Positions 18,549 through 28,790 of a DNA stretch of 64,000 nt are shown here, piece by piece (the stretch's first letter is position 1; every line of letters begins with the position of its first letter). This DNA comes from Prevotella aurantiaca JCM 15754. Its GTDB lineage: Bacteria > Bacteroidota > Bacteroidia > Bacteroidales > Bacteroidaceae. The DNA lies in contig NZ_BAKF01000001.1 in the NCBI RefSeq assembly GCF_000614025.1, positions 1-64,000 of the forward strand, written 5' to 3'. The notes under the pieces were generated by a model. The model saw only the letters and a program-made list of their open reading frames with translations. It was not told the DNA's origin and searched no databases. The position numbers and the translations under genes were made by a program.

Positions 18549-20216
18549 ATGAAAAAAACAAAGATATTTTTCCTCCTTCTCACCCTCTGTTTTAGCTTTG
18601 CCACAATGGCGATAGCACAGTCATCGGCTGTTAAGAAGGCTGCCAACACTACTTTCACACTTACCACCTTCGACACTAAGGGGTCTATTCTTTCTACCAC
18701 AAATGGCGTTTTTGTTTCTACCGATGGTGTCTGCGTTAGTACGTGGAAGCCTTTTGCAGGAGCTGCAAAAGCTGTTGTTATCGACAACAATGGACAGAAA
18801 TACGATGTAGAAACCATGCTCGGAGCCAACGAGATATACGATGTGGCAAAGTTCAAGGTAAACGCAAAGACTGCTGCTGCGCCTTTCGCATCTTCAGCTA
18901 CTGCTAATTCAACTGCATGGGTGGTTATACCTACAAAGGCGGGCGAACCGATAAAAGCCAGCATTAACAAGGTTGAAAAGTTCATGGATAAGTATAACTA
19001 TTGTGTGCTTACCACCTCAGCGCCCGAGAAAAATAATGGGGCTCCTTTGTTAAACGAGCAGGGACAGATAGTAGGAATATACAATAGCAATGGCAATTTG
19101 CAGAGTGCAACAGACGCTCGATATGCCAACGACTTCGTATTGGTGGGACTTTCACAAAACGACCCTACCCTTCTGCAAAGCGGAATCAGAATCGGACTGC
19201 CGCAACAATCCGACGAAGCCATTATTGCGCTGATGTTGTCGTCTAACAAAATAGAATCTTTAAGAACGGCTACCATCAACGAATTCCTCCAAAAATTTCC
19301 TGCATTAAACAATGGATACACAGCTTTAGCATCTCTTTTGTTTAGCAAAGGTAACATTGCCGAGGCGGATAAGGTGTTGCAACAGGCTATTTCGAAAGTA
19401 AAAGAAAAGAACGAAGCACACTATAACTACGGACGAATGATTTACCAAGGAGCAACTATGGCTTCTCTTGCCGACAAGGCTAAGGCGCAAGGATGGACAT
19501 TAGACAAGGCGATGAGCGAGGCGAACGAAGGCTATAAAATAAAGCCTGAGCCTATATACAAGCATCTTCAAGCGCAAATTACCTATGCTAAAGGCGACTT
19601 CCAGAAGGCATATCAAGAGTTCGAAGCATTGACAAAGACACCAATGAAGAACCCAGAACTATATTTGGAAATGGCGCTTTGCCAAGAAAATCTTAAGGGT
19701 AACGACGACGCAATACTTGCTCTCTTGAACCAAAGTATAGAACTTTGCGATACTCCTTACATGGATACTTCATCGCCATACTTCCTCGCACGCGCCAATC
19801 AATTGGAAAAAATGGGTAAGTATCGAGACGCTATGAAAGACCTTTACCTCTACGAATACCTTAACCAAGGCACCTTAGAGGCCGACTTCTACTACATGCG
19901 CGAACAGATAGAAATAAAGGGAAAGCTGTGGCAACAGGCACTTCAAGACATCTTGATTGCTACAAAACTGAACCCAGCAGAACCGATGTATTGTGCAGAA
20001 GCCAGCAACTTGCTGCTCCGACTCAATAAATTTGAAGAAGCAATATTGGCTGCAAAGCAGGCTATCGCCCTAAAAGATGATTATGCCGAAGCCTATCTCG
20101 TACTGGGAATTGCTCAATGCAAGAACAACCAAAAGGCGGAAGGTATTGCCAATATAGAGAAGGCTAAAAGCTTAGGCAACCCTCAAGCCGACACTTTCTT
20201 GAATCAATTCAAGTAG
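18549..20216 (+). CDS. Secreted degenerate trypsin-like domain with TPR repeats
   Basis: The 555-residue protein has a signal peptide (1-24) and a two-part body. Residues 35-210 follow the plan of trypsin-like/DegP peptidases: NGVFVSTDGVCVST in place of the GxGFxxxxDGxxxTNHH strand, YDVAKFKV for the Asp strand, and NNGAPLLNEQGQIVGI for the GNSGSP strand. The catalytic His position is Lys67 and the serine position is Asn163; only Asp98 remains, so the domain should be inactive. Residues 230-555 are tetratricopeptide repeats (for example AEAYLVLGIAQCKNNQKAEG), usually protein-binding. A periplasmic scaffold is my inference. It lies 14 bases after recN. Confidence 0.85.
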   Translation: MKKTKIFFLLLTLCFSFATMAIAQSSAVKKAANTTFTLTTFDTKGSILSTTNGVFVSTDGVCVSTWKPFAGAAKAVVIDNNGQKYDVETMLGANEIYDVAKFKVNAKTAAAPFASSATANSTAWVVIPTKAGEPIKASINKVEKFMDKYNYCVLTTSAPEKNNGAPLLNEQGQIVGIYNSNGNLQSATDARYANDFVLVGLSQNDPTLLQSGIRIGLPQQSDEAIIALMLSSNKIESLRTATINEFLQKFPALNNGYTALASLLFSKGNIAEADKVLQQAISKVKEKNEAHYNYGRMIYQGATMASLADKAKAQGWTLDKAMSEANEGYKIKPEPIYKHLQAQITYAKGDFQKAYQEFEALTKTPMKNPELYLEMALCQENLKGNDDAILALLNQSIELCDTPYMDTSSPYFLARANQLEKMGKYRDAMKDLYLYEYLNQGTLEADFYYMREQIEIKGKLWQQALQDILIATKLNPAEPMYCAEASNLLLRLNKFEEAILAAKQAIALKDDYAEAYLVLGIAQCKNNQKAEGIANIEKAKSLGNPQADTFLNQFK

Positions 20217-20276
20217 GAAACCAACAAGATTTGCACACCAACTTGTGCCAACTATGGTAAAAAACTTAACCGATAA

Positions 20277-20308
20277 TTTGGTCATAACGAATAAAAGCAG
20301 TAATTTTG
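20277..20308 (+). promoter_or_regulatory. tRNA-Arg promoter
   Basis: TTTG at 20277-20280 and TAATTTTG at 20301-20308 are 20 bases apart, just upstream of the tRNA. Confidence 0.75.
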
Positions 20309-20322
20309 CAGCCGAATTCAGC

Positions 20323-20397
20323 GGTTCCGTAGCTCAGTTGGATTAGAGCAACAGCCTTCTAAGCTGTGGGTCTTGGGTTCGAACCCCAACGGAATCA
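20323..20397 (+). tRNA. tRNA-Arg (anticodon TCT)
   Basis: Acceptor GGTTCCG pairs with CGGAATC (one G-T pair), discriminator A. The anticodon stem ACAGC/GCTGT encloses the loop CTTCTAA, giving TCT, which reads AGA. The T arm GGGTTCGAACCCC is standard. CCA is not encoded. Confidence 0.96.
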
Positions 20398-20412
20398 CGA
20401 ATAAAACATTAG

Positions 20413-20817
20413 TTAGAAAGCACCATTTGATTTTATCATTTGGTGCTTTTTTTGTTTTTGTTTGTATCTTACCATAGTACTATTCCCAATTGATTGCACC
20501 TGCCACCTGATGGAAATAGTTGCTGAACAGCATGCTAAATTCTTCTTATTGCCAACTAATAGCCATACGCCTGACCTTACTTCGGGAATGCTAACAGCTC
20601 TCTTTCGTTCCTTAACTCCGTTCATAACAAGGGTATAAACTACCTTGCGCTTAAACCATTTACACATTATTATATATAGAGGCACTGACAAATACAATCC
20701 GAGAATTAGCAATTTGTAAAACAATATGGGCAGAGCTACACAACAACAGAACAGCAAACCGAAACACAAAATAAGTAGATAGCAGGCAAAATATATGGGA
20801 AAATCGACATTACACAT
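20413..20817 (-). CDS. Possible small membrane protein (doubtful)
   Basis: An open frame of 134 codons between two tRNA genes. Its first 55 residues form one or two strongly hydrophobic segments (IYFACYLLILCFGLLF and LILGLYLSVPLYIIM), the rest is basic. No family is recognised, no ribosome site is visible, and its 3' end runs through the tRNA-Arg terminator. It could be a chance frame. Apart from it, the 540 bases between the two tRNAs hold only that terminator and the tRNA-Ser promoter. Confidence 0.25.
   Translation of the reverse strand: MCNVDFPIYFACYLLILCFGLLFCCCVALPILFYKLLILGLYLSVPLYIIMCKWFKRKVVYTLVMNGVKERKRAVSIPEVRSGVWLLVGNKKNLACCSATISIRWQVQSIGNSTMVRYKQKQKKHQMIKSNGAF
20417..20456 (+). 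terminator. tRNA-Arg terminator
   Basis: A stem of nine bases AAAGCACCA / TGGTGCTTT is followed by a T run, about 20 bases after the tRNA. Confidence 0.88.
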
Positions 20818-20860
20818 GTAAAGCGATGCGTAAGTTTTTATGAAAAAATAGACAAGAAAA

Positions 20861-20892
20861 TTTGTAAGTACAGAAAATAAATATTACCTTTG
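20861..20892 (+). promoter_or_regulatory. tRNA-Ser/tRNA-Glu promoter
   Basis: TTTG at 20861-20864 and TACCTTTG at 20885-20892 are 20 bases apart, about 47 bases before the tRNA-Ser. Confidence 0.75.
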
Positions 20893-20939
20893 CACAGCAT
20901 TTCAAAAATGCTTGGCAACTCAGATAATGAGACCTGACT

Positions 20940-21029
20940 GGAAGGATGGGTGAGTGGCTGAAACCACCAGTTTGCTAAACTGACGTGCGGGTTACCGTAC
21001 CGGGGGTTCGAATCCCCCTCCTTCCGCCA
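20940..21029 (+). tRNA. tRNA-Ser (anticodon GCT)
   Basis: Class II tRNA of 90 bases with a long variable arm. Acceptor GGAAGGA pairs with TCCTTCC; the anticodon loop TTGCTAA gives GCT, reading AGC/AGT. Discriminator G and an encoded CCA (21027-21029). Confidence 0.95.
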
Positions 21030-21057
21030 CCCTTTTGGGAAAAATCGACAATCAGAA

Positions 21058-21129
21058 GGTCGGTTCATCTAACGGTTAGGATACAAGATTCTCAATCTTG
21101 GCATACGAGTTCGATTCTCGTACCGACTA
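21058..21129 (+). tRNA. tRNA-Glu (anticodon CTC)
   Basis: Acceptor GGTCGGT pairs with ACCGACT (first pair G-T). The anticodon stem CAAGA/TCTTG encloses TTCTCAA, giving CTC, which reads GAG. T arm ACGAGTTCGATTCTCGT. It is 28 bases after tRNA-Ser with no promoter of its own, so the two are probably one transcript. CCA is not encoded. Confidence 0.92.
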
Positions 21130-21130
21130 C

Positions 21131-21166
21131 AATAAAGTCCGTAAGCAATTGCTTACGGACTTTATT
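21131..21166 (+). terminator. Terminator of the tRNA-Ser/Glu transcript
   Basis: A 36-base perfect palindrome right after tRNA-Glu, with arms AATAAAGTCCGTAAGC and its complement; the T-rich 3' arm completes the terminator. Confidence 0.85.
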
Positions 21167-21960
21167 GCTTCTTACCCACTCCCTCCTATTTACTATCTTC
21201 CATCTCTATACACAAATAATAAGAAGGTACATACTCTATTATCTGATTATAAATAAAGTACTTCAGTTCCATCGTTCTTACATTAATATTATCTCCACTA
21301 AGATGTTATAACAGTTCTTTCCAACTTAAAAACACTCTACAAACCTTATTCTTAAGCGCTTGAAAAATAACGAACAAGGGCAAATAACGTCCATTTTTAA
21401 ATGGGTAATCGTTTAAAACATCGCAATCCGTAATAGATATTATCTGCCGAAAAAGTACCTTTTTAGTTGGTTTATCGTTCAACCTCGCTCTCTCCCCACC
21501 TATAATATTTTGTATTCAGATTGGTGTTCTAAAGCGAAATAAGTGTAAAGATTTTACAGGCCCGCCCATTTCTTCCAACATCTTGTATATCAACACTTTG
21601 CAACACCCATTGTTTTGCATTGCAAAAGTGCCTGTTTTGCACGCCAAAAGCGCCTATATTGCAACGCAAAACAGCCGCTTTTGCAACGTAAAATCGTTTC
21701 CATCGTTTTTACTTGATGTTTTCTTTACAAAACCATCATGGTTGTTTCTACGTAAAACAATACTTTCTTTATATCTCAACGTAAACAAAAAGTGAACTAT
21801 GTTTTACTTATTCATTAGAATTCATAAGCCGTATTTAGAATTTCTCTCGGTCGATTTCAATAAATCAAATAGTCTTTATTGAACTTGTTTATTAGTTGCC
21901 ATGCGATGAAAGTAAGTCCATTGATGAGTTAAATAAAATAAATATTTTAGCTTATTCTTA
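21167..21960. other. AT-rich gene-free stretch with one repeat copy
   Basis: Besides the repeat at 21575-21730 and the promoter beginning at 21961, I see no gene. A short hairpin AAAAAG-TAC-CTTTTT lies near 21450-21464. Confidence 0.65.
21575..21730 (-). repeat. Dispersed palindromic repeat, copy R2
   Basis: Inverted orientation relative to the copies in the peptidase array: it begins with CACTTTGCAACACCCATTG (complement of the family right end) and ends with CTTGATGTTTTCTTTACA, the complement of the left end. It is nearly identical to R3 across more than 120 bases, and the two flank the McrBC locus in the same direction. Confidence 0.82.
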
Positions 21961-21991
21961 TTTGAAATGTTAATAAAAAATATTACCTTTG
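21961..21991 (+). promoter_or_regulatory. mcrBC promoter
   Basis: TTTG at 21961-21964 and TACCTTTG at 21984-21991 are 19 bases apart. The leader to the ATG at 22175 is about 175 bases. Confidence 0.7.
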
Positions 21992-22174
21992 CGTGTAATA
22001 AAAGCAGTACCTAAAGTATATTGGATTTATGAACAATCAGTTAACTGCATATAATGCTTCACTCGCAATACTACAACACTGAGGGTTTCTGCACTATTAA
22101 CACTCATGGTATTTGCATAATATCATTAACAACATGTATATTTTAAATGTAGAATAGGAAGAATTTATAATGCT

Positions 22175-24903
22175 ATGGAGAAAATAGAAGTTATTCAAGA
22201 AGGTGCAGTCACTTCGTGCAACATTGGAGTCAGCAAGGAAGAATGGTTGGAGTTTCTGAAGGATTCTGCAACGTCTAAACATTATAAAGAAGCTTTGATA
22301 AAGGTGTTCTACGCCCCTGAGCATAGAGGTTCGTGCATTTCTATTTGTAATATGATGGGGGGCAATCCCCAATCGCTTAACAGTTATATTACCAAATGTG
22401 GAGAATATGTTCAGAAAAAGCTTAATAGATTTCAGATTATCCGCCCAAATGGAGAACCATGCTATTGGTTAGTTCCGATGGCAGAAGGCAAGGACCTACC
22501 CAAAAACAGCGAAGGAACGTTTGAATGGAAACTTCGTCCAGAACTAATAGAAGCTATTAAAGAATATCTATATTGGCATTTGGTTGAATGTTACAAAAGT
22601 CTAAGAAAGGATATTCGTATCGATGATGAAAAATGGAACGAGGCTTATAAGTGGCAACTCATAACAGAATGTCAAGACAAAGACTTTATAAGCATTGTCG
22701 ATAAAGTACGTGTTACGAATTTGGTTTATACACCTTTGGTTAGTCCAACGCTCGACTTTGTGATAAATTATCGTCGTAAAGAGTTTGAAAAGGCTGTCCA
22801 ATCGCTGGCAGATGGGCAAGTATTGCTGGATAAGCGCATTCAGGATTTCTCTGCTACCATGCAGGAAATAGCAGATGTTCCAGACAATGACAAGCAGAAC
22901 TTGTATGCAAACGATGAACGCACAGTATCGGCAATACTGACTTGTATCGACCCCAATACCTATACAACTTATAAATATGGGCTATATAAGTCGGTTTGCC
23001 AATATTTAAATATACAGCCTAAGAAAGCAGGTAAATGCTATTCTCATTTCATGGAACTTATAAAACCGCTTCTGTATATAGTTGAAAACGACAAAGAACT
23101 ACACGATTTGGTGGCTCCATCTATTAGCAATTACGTTCAATCTGACTTACTTTTATCACAAGATATACTTTGGGCGCTCTTTGTTTCGTTCCCAGAACGA
23201 CTTGATTTTCTTTACTCTTTATTGTTTAGGACACGTTATTGGTGTGTCGGACAGACCTATAACGATGAGGATTCGCAACTATCTCGCTTTGCAGAAGAGG
23301 GCATTTGGGAAGCATGGTTCAATGATACAAATGATGGAAAACGCCAATTAAAGTTCGCAAAAGAAATAAAAAAAGGCGATATTGTTATTATAAAATCATC
23401 GTTTACCAAAGGTACAAACCACGATATACCATCTATACGAATATTTGCACTTGGGGAAGTTGTAAGCGAAAAGAGTTCTATAAGAAAAGAAGATACGAGG
23501 ACTATTGTCTCTTATAAAGTGAACTACTTTTGGCAAGGACCGAAAGATTTTGATGGCTCTAAATATGGGCATTTTCGAAGAACTATAGACGAATGTAATG
23601 ATATGGAAGTAATAAAATTCATAAATAGTAGGAGGAACGAGGAACCTACGAGGAAGTATACCAAATACATAGAGCTACTTGAACAGAACAAAAATATAGT
23701 TCTCACAGGTGCACCAGGTACTGGTAAGACGTTTATGGCGAAGGAAATTGCCAAAGAAATGGGCTGTTCTGACGACGAAATGGCTTTTGTGCAGTTCCAC
23801 CCATCGTACGATTACACCGACTTTGTAGAAGGATTACGCCTGTAAAGGGTGGTGATAACTATGGATTTGAGCTGCGCAATGGTGTCTTTAAGGACTTCTG
23901 CGCTAAAGCTTTGCAGAATTTTATAGATTCTGAGAAACCCATCGAAAGACTACAAAAGGAGAGTTCGGTTCGAGAAATATTAGAAGACTTCATAGAAGAT
24001 GCCATTGATAATGAAATGACATTCGAGACATCGGGTACTAAAAATAATTTTTCGATAGTTGAAAACAATGAACGAACCATTACTGTGGAAGTTCCTGCGA
24101 ATGAGAAAACAAGATTGGTGAAGCTATCAAAAGCAGAGCTTATTGACTTAATGGAGAATGAAATACCTGTTACAAGTGGTAAGGATATTCAGGAACACTT
24201 CCACAGAAAGCATCGCATACAGCAAGACTCGTACACCTTTGTACTTTATAACGCCATTAAAAACCAAGTTGTTAAAGAGCCGTCGGTAGAAGTTTCGAAA
24301 GTTGAAACAAAGAATTATGTATTCATTATTGATGAGATTAACCGTGGCGATATATCGAAAATCTTCGGCGAATTGTTCTTTGCTATCGACCCAGGATATA
24401 GGGGTGAGAGGGGAAAAGTGAATACCCAATACCAAAACATAATAGAAGATGGAGACCCTTTCAAGGACGGTTTCTTTGTTCCAGAGAATGTTTTCATCAT
24501 CGGAACAATGAACGACATCGACCGTAGCGTCGAGAATATGGACTTTGCAATGCGCCGTCGCTTCTCGTGGATAGAGGTTTCACCTAACGATACGGAATCT
24601 ATGCTCGACGAATTGTCGTGTGTAGAGAAAGCCAAAGACACCATGAAGCACTTAAACGAAGCCATTGAAGAAACAGAAGGATTAGGGTCTGCTTATATGA
24701 TAGGACCGGCTTACTTCCGTAAACTTGGCGAAAACGGAGGCGATTTCGTGAAATTATGGAAAATGAATATAGAGCCATTGCTTAGAGAATACCTTCGTGG
24801 ATTCCGCAAAACAGGCGAAATTATGAATCAATTAAGAGAGGCTTACGTTGGAGAAAAAGAAGAAGAGCATTCAAATACCCCAGAATTGACAGATGAGAAT
24901 TAA
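22175..24903 (+). CDS. mcrB: McrB-type GTPase of a type IV restriction system (frameshifted)
   Basis: Motor subunit of an McrBC system, which cuts DNA carrying modified bases. The N-terminal 330 residues are a specificity region of unknown type. Residues about 365-470 resemble an EVE/PUA-like modified-base reader (WCVGQTYNDEDSQLSRF, FKKGDIVIIKS-like strand). The AAA+ domain follows: Walker A GAPGTGKT, Walker B FIIDEINRGDISKIFGE, and IGTMNDIDRSVENMDFAMRR, which contains the McrB sensor. The frame breaks at 23839-23840, where one C is missing (GGATTACGCCCTGTA expected); the protein continues in the next frame as PVKGGDNYGFELRNG. Corrected length is about 909 residues. It overlaps mcrC by 11 bases. 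Confidence 0.9.
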
Positions 24904-26232
24904 TCTGACAGACAACAATATCGGACGGCAGATACCCAAACATTCCTACGGAAGGAGGTTGCTGCTTTGTTTCCAATTGCAGATAAAACGATTGCTGAAC
25001 TATGCAGGGAGAACGAAAGCCTGCTCATCTTCCCACACAGCATCAACGAATCTGACGATAGGATTGGCGATTCTTCTGTCATAAACATCTTAAATACCGA
25101 TGATGCGGAAAAAGTACGCATTGCTACTGGCAATATAATGGGCTTTATCGGTGTAGGCAAACTGCGGATTAAAATTAAGTCAAGGTTCGATGTTGGGCAC
25201 GATGATTACCTATTGCATTATATGCTTCAGAAGGTTTTGTCGTTCAATCTTTTCGAACTCAACCATAATAATGAGCAGGAAGATGTATTCGATTTCATTA
25301 TGTTTATGTTTCCGTATTTCCTGAAAGCTGCTTTACGTCAAGGTGTATATAGAGAATATCAGCACTTTAAACATAATGATTCAAACCTTAAAGGAAGGAT
25401 AGACATAAGTCGCCATATTGCACGAAATATCCCTTTTGTTGGCAACATTGCCTATTCGACCCGCGAATACAGTCGCGACAACGATATGACAGAACTTATC
25501 CGACATACTATTGAGTTTATGAAAACCAAAAAGTATGGAGAATCTGTCTTGAATATAGACCGCGAAACGAGAGAAAACGTAGAAGCAATTATTGAACATA
25601 CACCTTTATATAATAAGCACGAACGTAACAATATCGTTGGGAAAAACCTACGAATAAAAAATCATTCTTACTATTCGGAATATCGCCCACTGCAGATTCT
25701 TTGCTTGCAAATTCTACGAATGGAAGAAGTTAAGTATGGTGAAAACGATAAAGAGGTTTGCGGTATCTTATTCGATGGCGCATGGCTATGGGAAGAATAT
25801 GTGAATACCATTTTGCGTGAGGTTGGGTTTAAACACCCAGAAAATAAACTTCAAAAAGGTGGTATATACCTTTTTGAAGACCATAGCGGCATTCGTTATC
25901 CAGATTTCTATAACGACGATATGGTGCTTGATGCTAAATACAAACAACTTGGTAGCTATAAGAGGGTCTCAAATGTAGCACCTGACGATGTACACCAATT
26001 GATTGCGTATATAACAGCTTTACATGTAGAGAAGGGAGGCTTTGTTGCTCCACTGGAACAACCACAATTTGAAATTCCAACTTCGTATTTAAAGGGCTCT
26101 ACTGCAAGTCTTTCGATTTACGGAATTGAGATTGTGAAAGATGCAATATCGTATGCTGACTTCTGTGATAAGATGAAAATGACGGAAACAACATTTATAA
26201 AATCTATAATGCAACAACGATTTCAACAATAA
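24893..26232 (+). CDS. mcrC: McrC-type nuclease subunit (frameshifted near its start)
   Basis: Endonuclease partner of McrB. The likely start is the ATG at 24893, which overlaps the mcrB stop as usual for this pair and reads MRINLTDNNIGRQIPKHSYG. The frame then breaks at 24952-24953, where one A is missing; restored, it gives HSYGKEVAALFPIADKTI and joins the long frame that runs to 26232. The C-terminal half contains the PD-(D/E)xK nuclease core RYPDFYNDDMVLDAKYK. Corrected length is about 446 residues. With both genes broken by single bases the system is either recently inactivated or mis-sequenced. Confidence 0.88.
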
Positions 26233-26804
26233 AGAAAGGATAATCGTACTTGCTGGACGTAAATAAAAAAAGAGGTAAGAATTACCAATTTATAGAATAG
26301 TTATATGGTTAAGCACAGGTCAAAATGTAACCACAGGAATACATAAACCACAAAAAGCTGAGTCGTTGTGATAATGATAGCAAATAATAAAGGTGCTTAC
26401 TCTATCCACATACAAAGTTCTTATAAGGCGAAAGCATGTGTTTAATGCCCTACTCTATTCTGCCTTATACATTTGAATAAGGACGTACAGAATTGAAATG
26501 AAATGTAAAGATTTCGCCAACTTATATATATCGCATAACTATCTATAAATCAACGCCTTGCAATACCCATTGTTTTGCATTGCAAAAGTGCCTGTTTTGC
26601 ACGGCAAAAGAGCCTATATTGCAACGCAAAACAGCCGCTTTTGCAACGTAAAATCGTTTCCATCGTTTTTACTTGATATTTTCTTTACAACATAAGAAAT
26701 GCTTTTCGTGCTTGTCAGTGTAAATATATGGAAAGGTGATTGGTTGAGTTAGAGAAGGTGAAAGCAGATAGTATTGAGCTGTAAATACGGATACAAGGAA
26801 AACA
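26233..26804. other. Gene-free stretch with one repeat copy
   Basis: No gene seen between mcrC and the nqr terminator. The only structured part is the repeat at 26535-26690. A clear terminator for mcrC is not visible. Confidence 0.6.
26535..26690 (-). repeat. Dispersed palindromic repeat, copy R3
   Basis: Inverted orientation like R2 and nearly identical to it, including the left-end segment ATCGTTTCCATCGTTTTTAC. It lies about 300 bases after mcrC. Confidence 0.83.
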
Positions 26805-26842
26805 AAAAAAGGTGCCTACATGTCTCATGCAAGCACCTTAAT
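26805..26842 (-). terminator. Terminator of the nqr operon
   Basis: On the minus strand arms AAGGTGCTTGCATG and CATGTAGGCACCTT pair with two G-T type pairs around AGA, followed by a T run. It is about 40 bases after nqrF. Confidence 0.85.
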
Positions 26843-26883
26843 ATTATAAATTGAATTCTCAGTCTTTCTTAATCCATTTGTTT

Positions 26884-28152
26884 TTAACCGAAATCGTCGA
26901 AGCGAATTGCGTCCTTTTCTACGCCGAGGCTGTCCAAATAGTCGGTAACAGTCTTGATAAGCATAGGAGGTCCGCAGAGATAATACTCGCAATCTTCTGG
27001 CGCTTCGTGGTTTTGTAAGTAGGTTTCGCGTATGCAGTTCACCGCAAAACCTTGGTAATACTTCACTCCAGCAGCATCAGCTACAGGGTCAGGTTGGTCG
27101 AGTGAGAGGTGCATATGGAAGTTTGGATATTCCTTTTCAAGCTCCCAGAAGTCTTCAAGGAAGAAGGCTTCACCCAATGCACGGGCTCCGTAGAAGAAGT
27201 GCATCTCGCGATCGCGAGTGTGTAACGTCTTTAACATGTGCATAATCTGACTGCGCAATGGTGCCATACCTGCACCTCCACCAATCCAAATCATCTCTTT
27301 ACCAGATGTATAGTTAGGTGCAAACTCTCCATAAGGACCACTCATCATAACCTTATCACCTGGTTTCAGCGTAAAGATGTACGATGAACCGATACCCGCT
27401 GGTACGTTTTGGAAACCTACTTGTGGGCGTGGCAAGAACGGAGGAGTGGCAATACGCACTGTAAGCGTAATAATATCACCTTCTGCTGGATAGTTTGCCA
27501 TTGAGTAAGCACGTACAGTGTCTTCTGGATTGCTGGCTTTTAAAGAAAGGATATTGAACTTCTCCCATGTTGGTAGATAGTCTTTGCCAATGAGTTCCTT
27601 ATCAAAATCCTTATCATAGTCAATGCAATCGTACTTAGGAATGCGTATCTGAGCGTACGAACCAGGCACAAAGTCCATGTGTTCGCCTGGAGGTAGCGCT
27701 ACCTTAAACTCCTTAATGAACGATGAAACGTTCTTGTTAGAGATAACAGTGCACTCCCATTCCTTAACACCCATAATAGATTCAGATATCTTTAAAGAGA
27801 TATCGCCCTTCACTTTTGCCTGACAACCGAGACGCCAGTGGTCTTTAACCTCCTTACGAGAGAAGTGTGGACGCTCTGAATCGAGTATTTCGCCACCGCC
27901 TTCGAGTACTTGACATCTGCACTGACCGCAGCTTCCCTTACCTCCACAAGCCGAAGCCAAATGGACACCGTTCTCGTTAAGGGTTGACAAAATGGTACCG
28001 CCCTGTTCTACTTCTATTTTTTTATCGTCATTAATAGTTACTGTTACCTTACCACTTGGACTGAGGAACTTCTTTGTAACAAGGAGAAGGACAACCAAAA
28101 GAAGGATTGTAACCAAGAAAACAGCAATGCTGTATAATATAAACTCTGCCAT
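26884..28152 (-). CDS. nqrF: Na+-translocating NADH:quinone reductase subunit F
   Basis: Entry subunit of Na+-NQR: it oxidises NADH through FAD and passes electrons to a [2Fe-2S] centre. Residues 3-27 form the membrane anchor. The ferredoxin-like domain has the cluster ligands Cys69, Cys75, Cys78 and Cys110. The flavin domain shows RAYSMANYP for FAD and the C-terminal NADH-binding part has WIGGGAGMAPLRSQI and YLCGPPMLI. It is the last of six nqr genes, 9 bases after nqrE. Confidence 0.97.
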   Translation of the reverse strand: MAEFILYSIAVFLVTILLLVVLLLVTKKFLSPSGKVTVTINDDKKIEVEQGGTILSTLNENGVHLASACGGKGSCGQCRCQVLEGGGEILDSERPHFSRKEVKDHWRLGCQAKVKGDISLKISESIMGVKEWECTVISNKNVSSFIKEFKVALPPGEHMDFVPGSYAQIRIPKYDCIDYDKDFDKELIGKDYLPTWEKFNILSLKASNPEDTVRAYSMANYPAEGDIITLTVRIATPPFLPRPQVGFQNVPAGIGSSYIFTLKPGDKVMMSGPYGEFAPNYTSGKEMIWIGGGAGMAPLRSQIMHMLKTLHTRDREMHFFYGARALGEAFFLEDFWELEKEYPNFHMHLSLDQPDPVADAAGVKYYQGFAVNCIRETYLQNHEAPEDCEYYLCGPPMLIKTVTDYLDSLGVEKDAIRFDDFG

Positions 28153-28161
28153 TTTATTATA

Positions 28162-28788
28162 TTATATTTTAAGTCCTGAGAAGCACATCATAGCCAATGC
28201 CATGAGTCCTACGGTGATAAAAGTAATTCCAAGTCCTTGTAATGGCTTGGGAACATCAGAATATTCCATCTTTTCACGTATTGCACCCATCAGTACAATA
28301 GCAAAAAGCCAACCGATACCTGAGCCAAATCCGTAGACAAGAGCGTCCCAAACAGAACCGATGTACTGCGAACTTGAAGGGTCAAGACCAATGCGTTGCT
28401 GCATAAAGAGGCTCGCTCCCATGATCGCACAGTTTACGGCGATGAGCGGAAGGAAGATTCCTAACGCACCATAGAGCGATGGTGAGTATCTTTCAACAGC
28501 CATTTCAACAATCTGAACAATGCCCGCAATAACGGCAATGAAGAGAATAAAGCTTAGATAAGAGAGGTCTACACCTTCTAATATACAATCGGGGCCGAGT
28601 ACTTTGGTTTGCAAAAGGTAGTTCACAGGCACGGTAACAACCAATACAAAGGTAACAGCTGCACCGAGACCGAACGATGTTTTGACGTTTTTAGATACGG
28701 CTAAGAACGAACACATTCCCAAGAAGAATGCGAATATCATGTTGTCCACAAAGATGGACCTGAAGAATAAACTTATTAAATGTTCCAT
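28162..28788 (-). CDS. nqrE: Na+-NQR subunit E
   Basis: Integral membrane subunit, 208 residues, with six hydrophobic helices. NqrD and NqrE are homologous and inverted relative to each other, and together ligate an iron-sulfur centre in the membrane. The conserved start [20 protein letters not shown] and [14 protein letters not shown] support the assignment. It is 2 bases from nqrD. Confidence 0.96.
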   Translation of the reverse strand: MEHLISLFFRSIFVDNMIFAFFLGMCSFLAVSKNVKTSFGLGAAVTFVLVVTVPVNYLLQTKVLGPDCILEGVDLSYLSFILFIAVIAGIVQIVEMAVERYSPSLYGALGIFLPLIAVNCAIMGASLFMQQRIGLDPSSSQYIGSVWDALVYGFGSGIGWLFAIVLMGAIREKMEYSDVPKPLQGLGITFITVGLMALAMMCFSGLKI

Positions 28789-28790
28789 AA

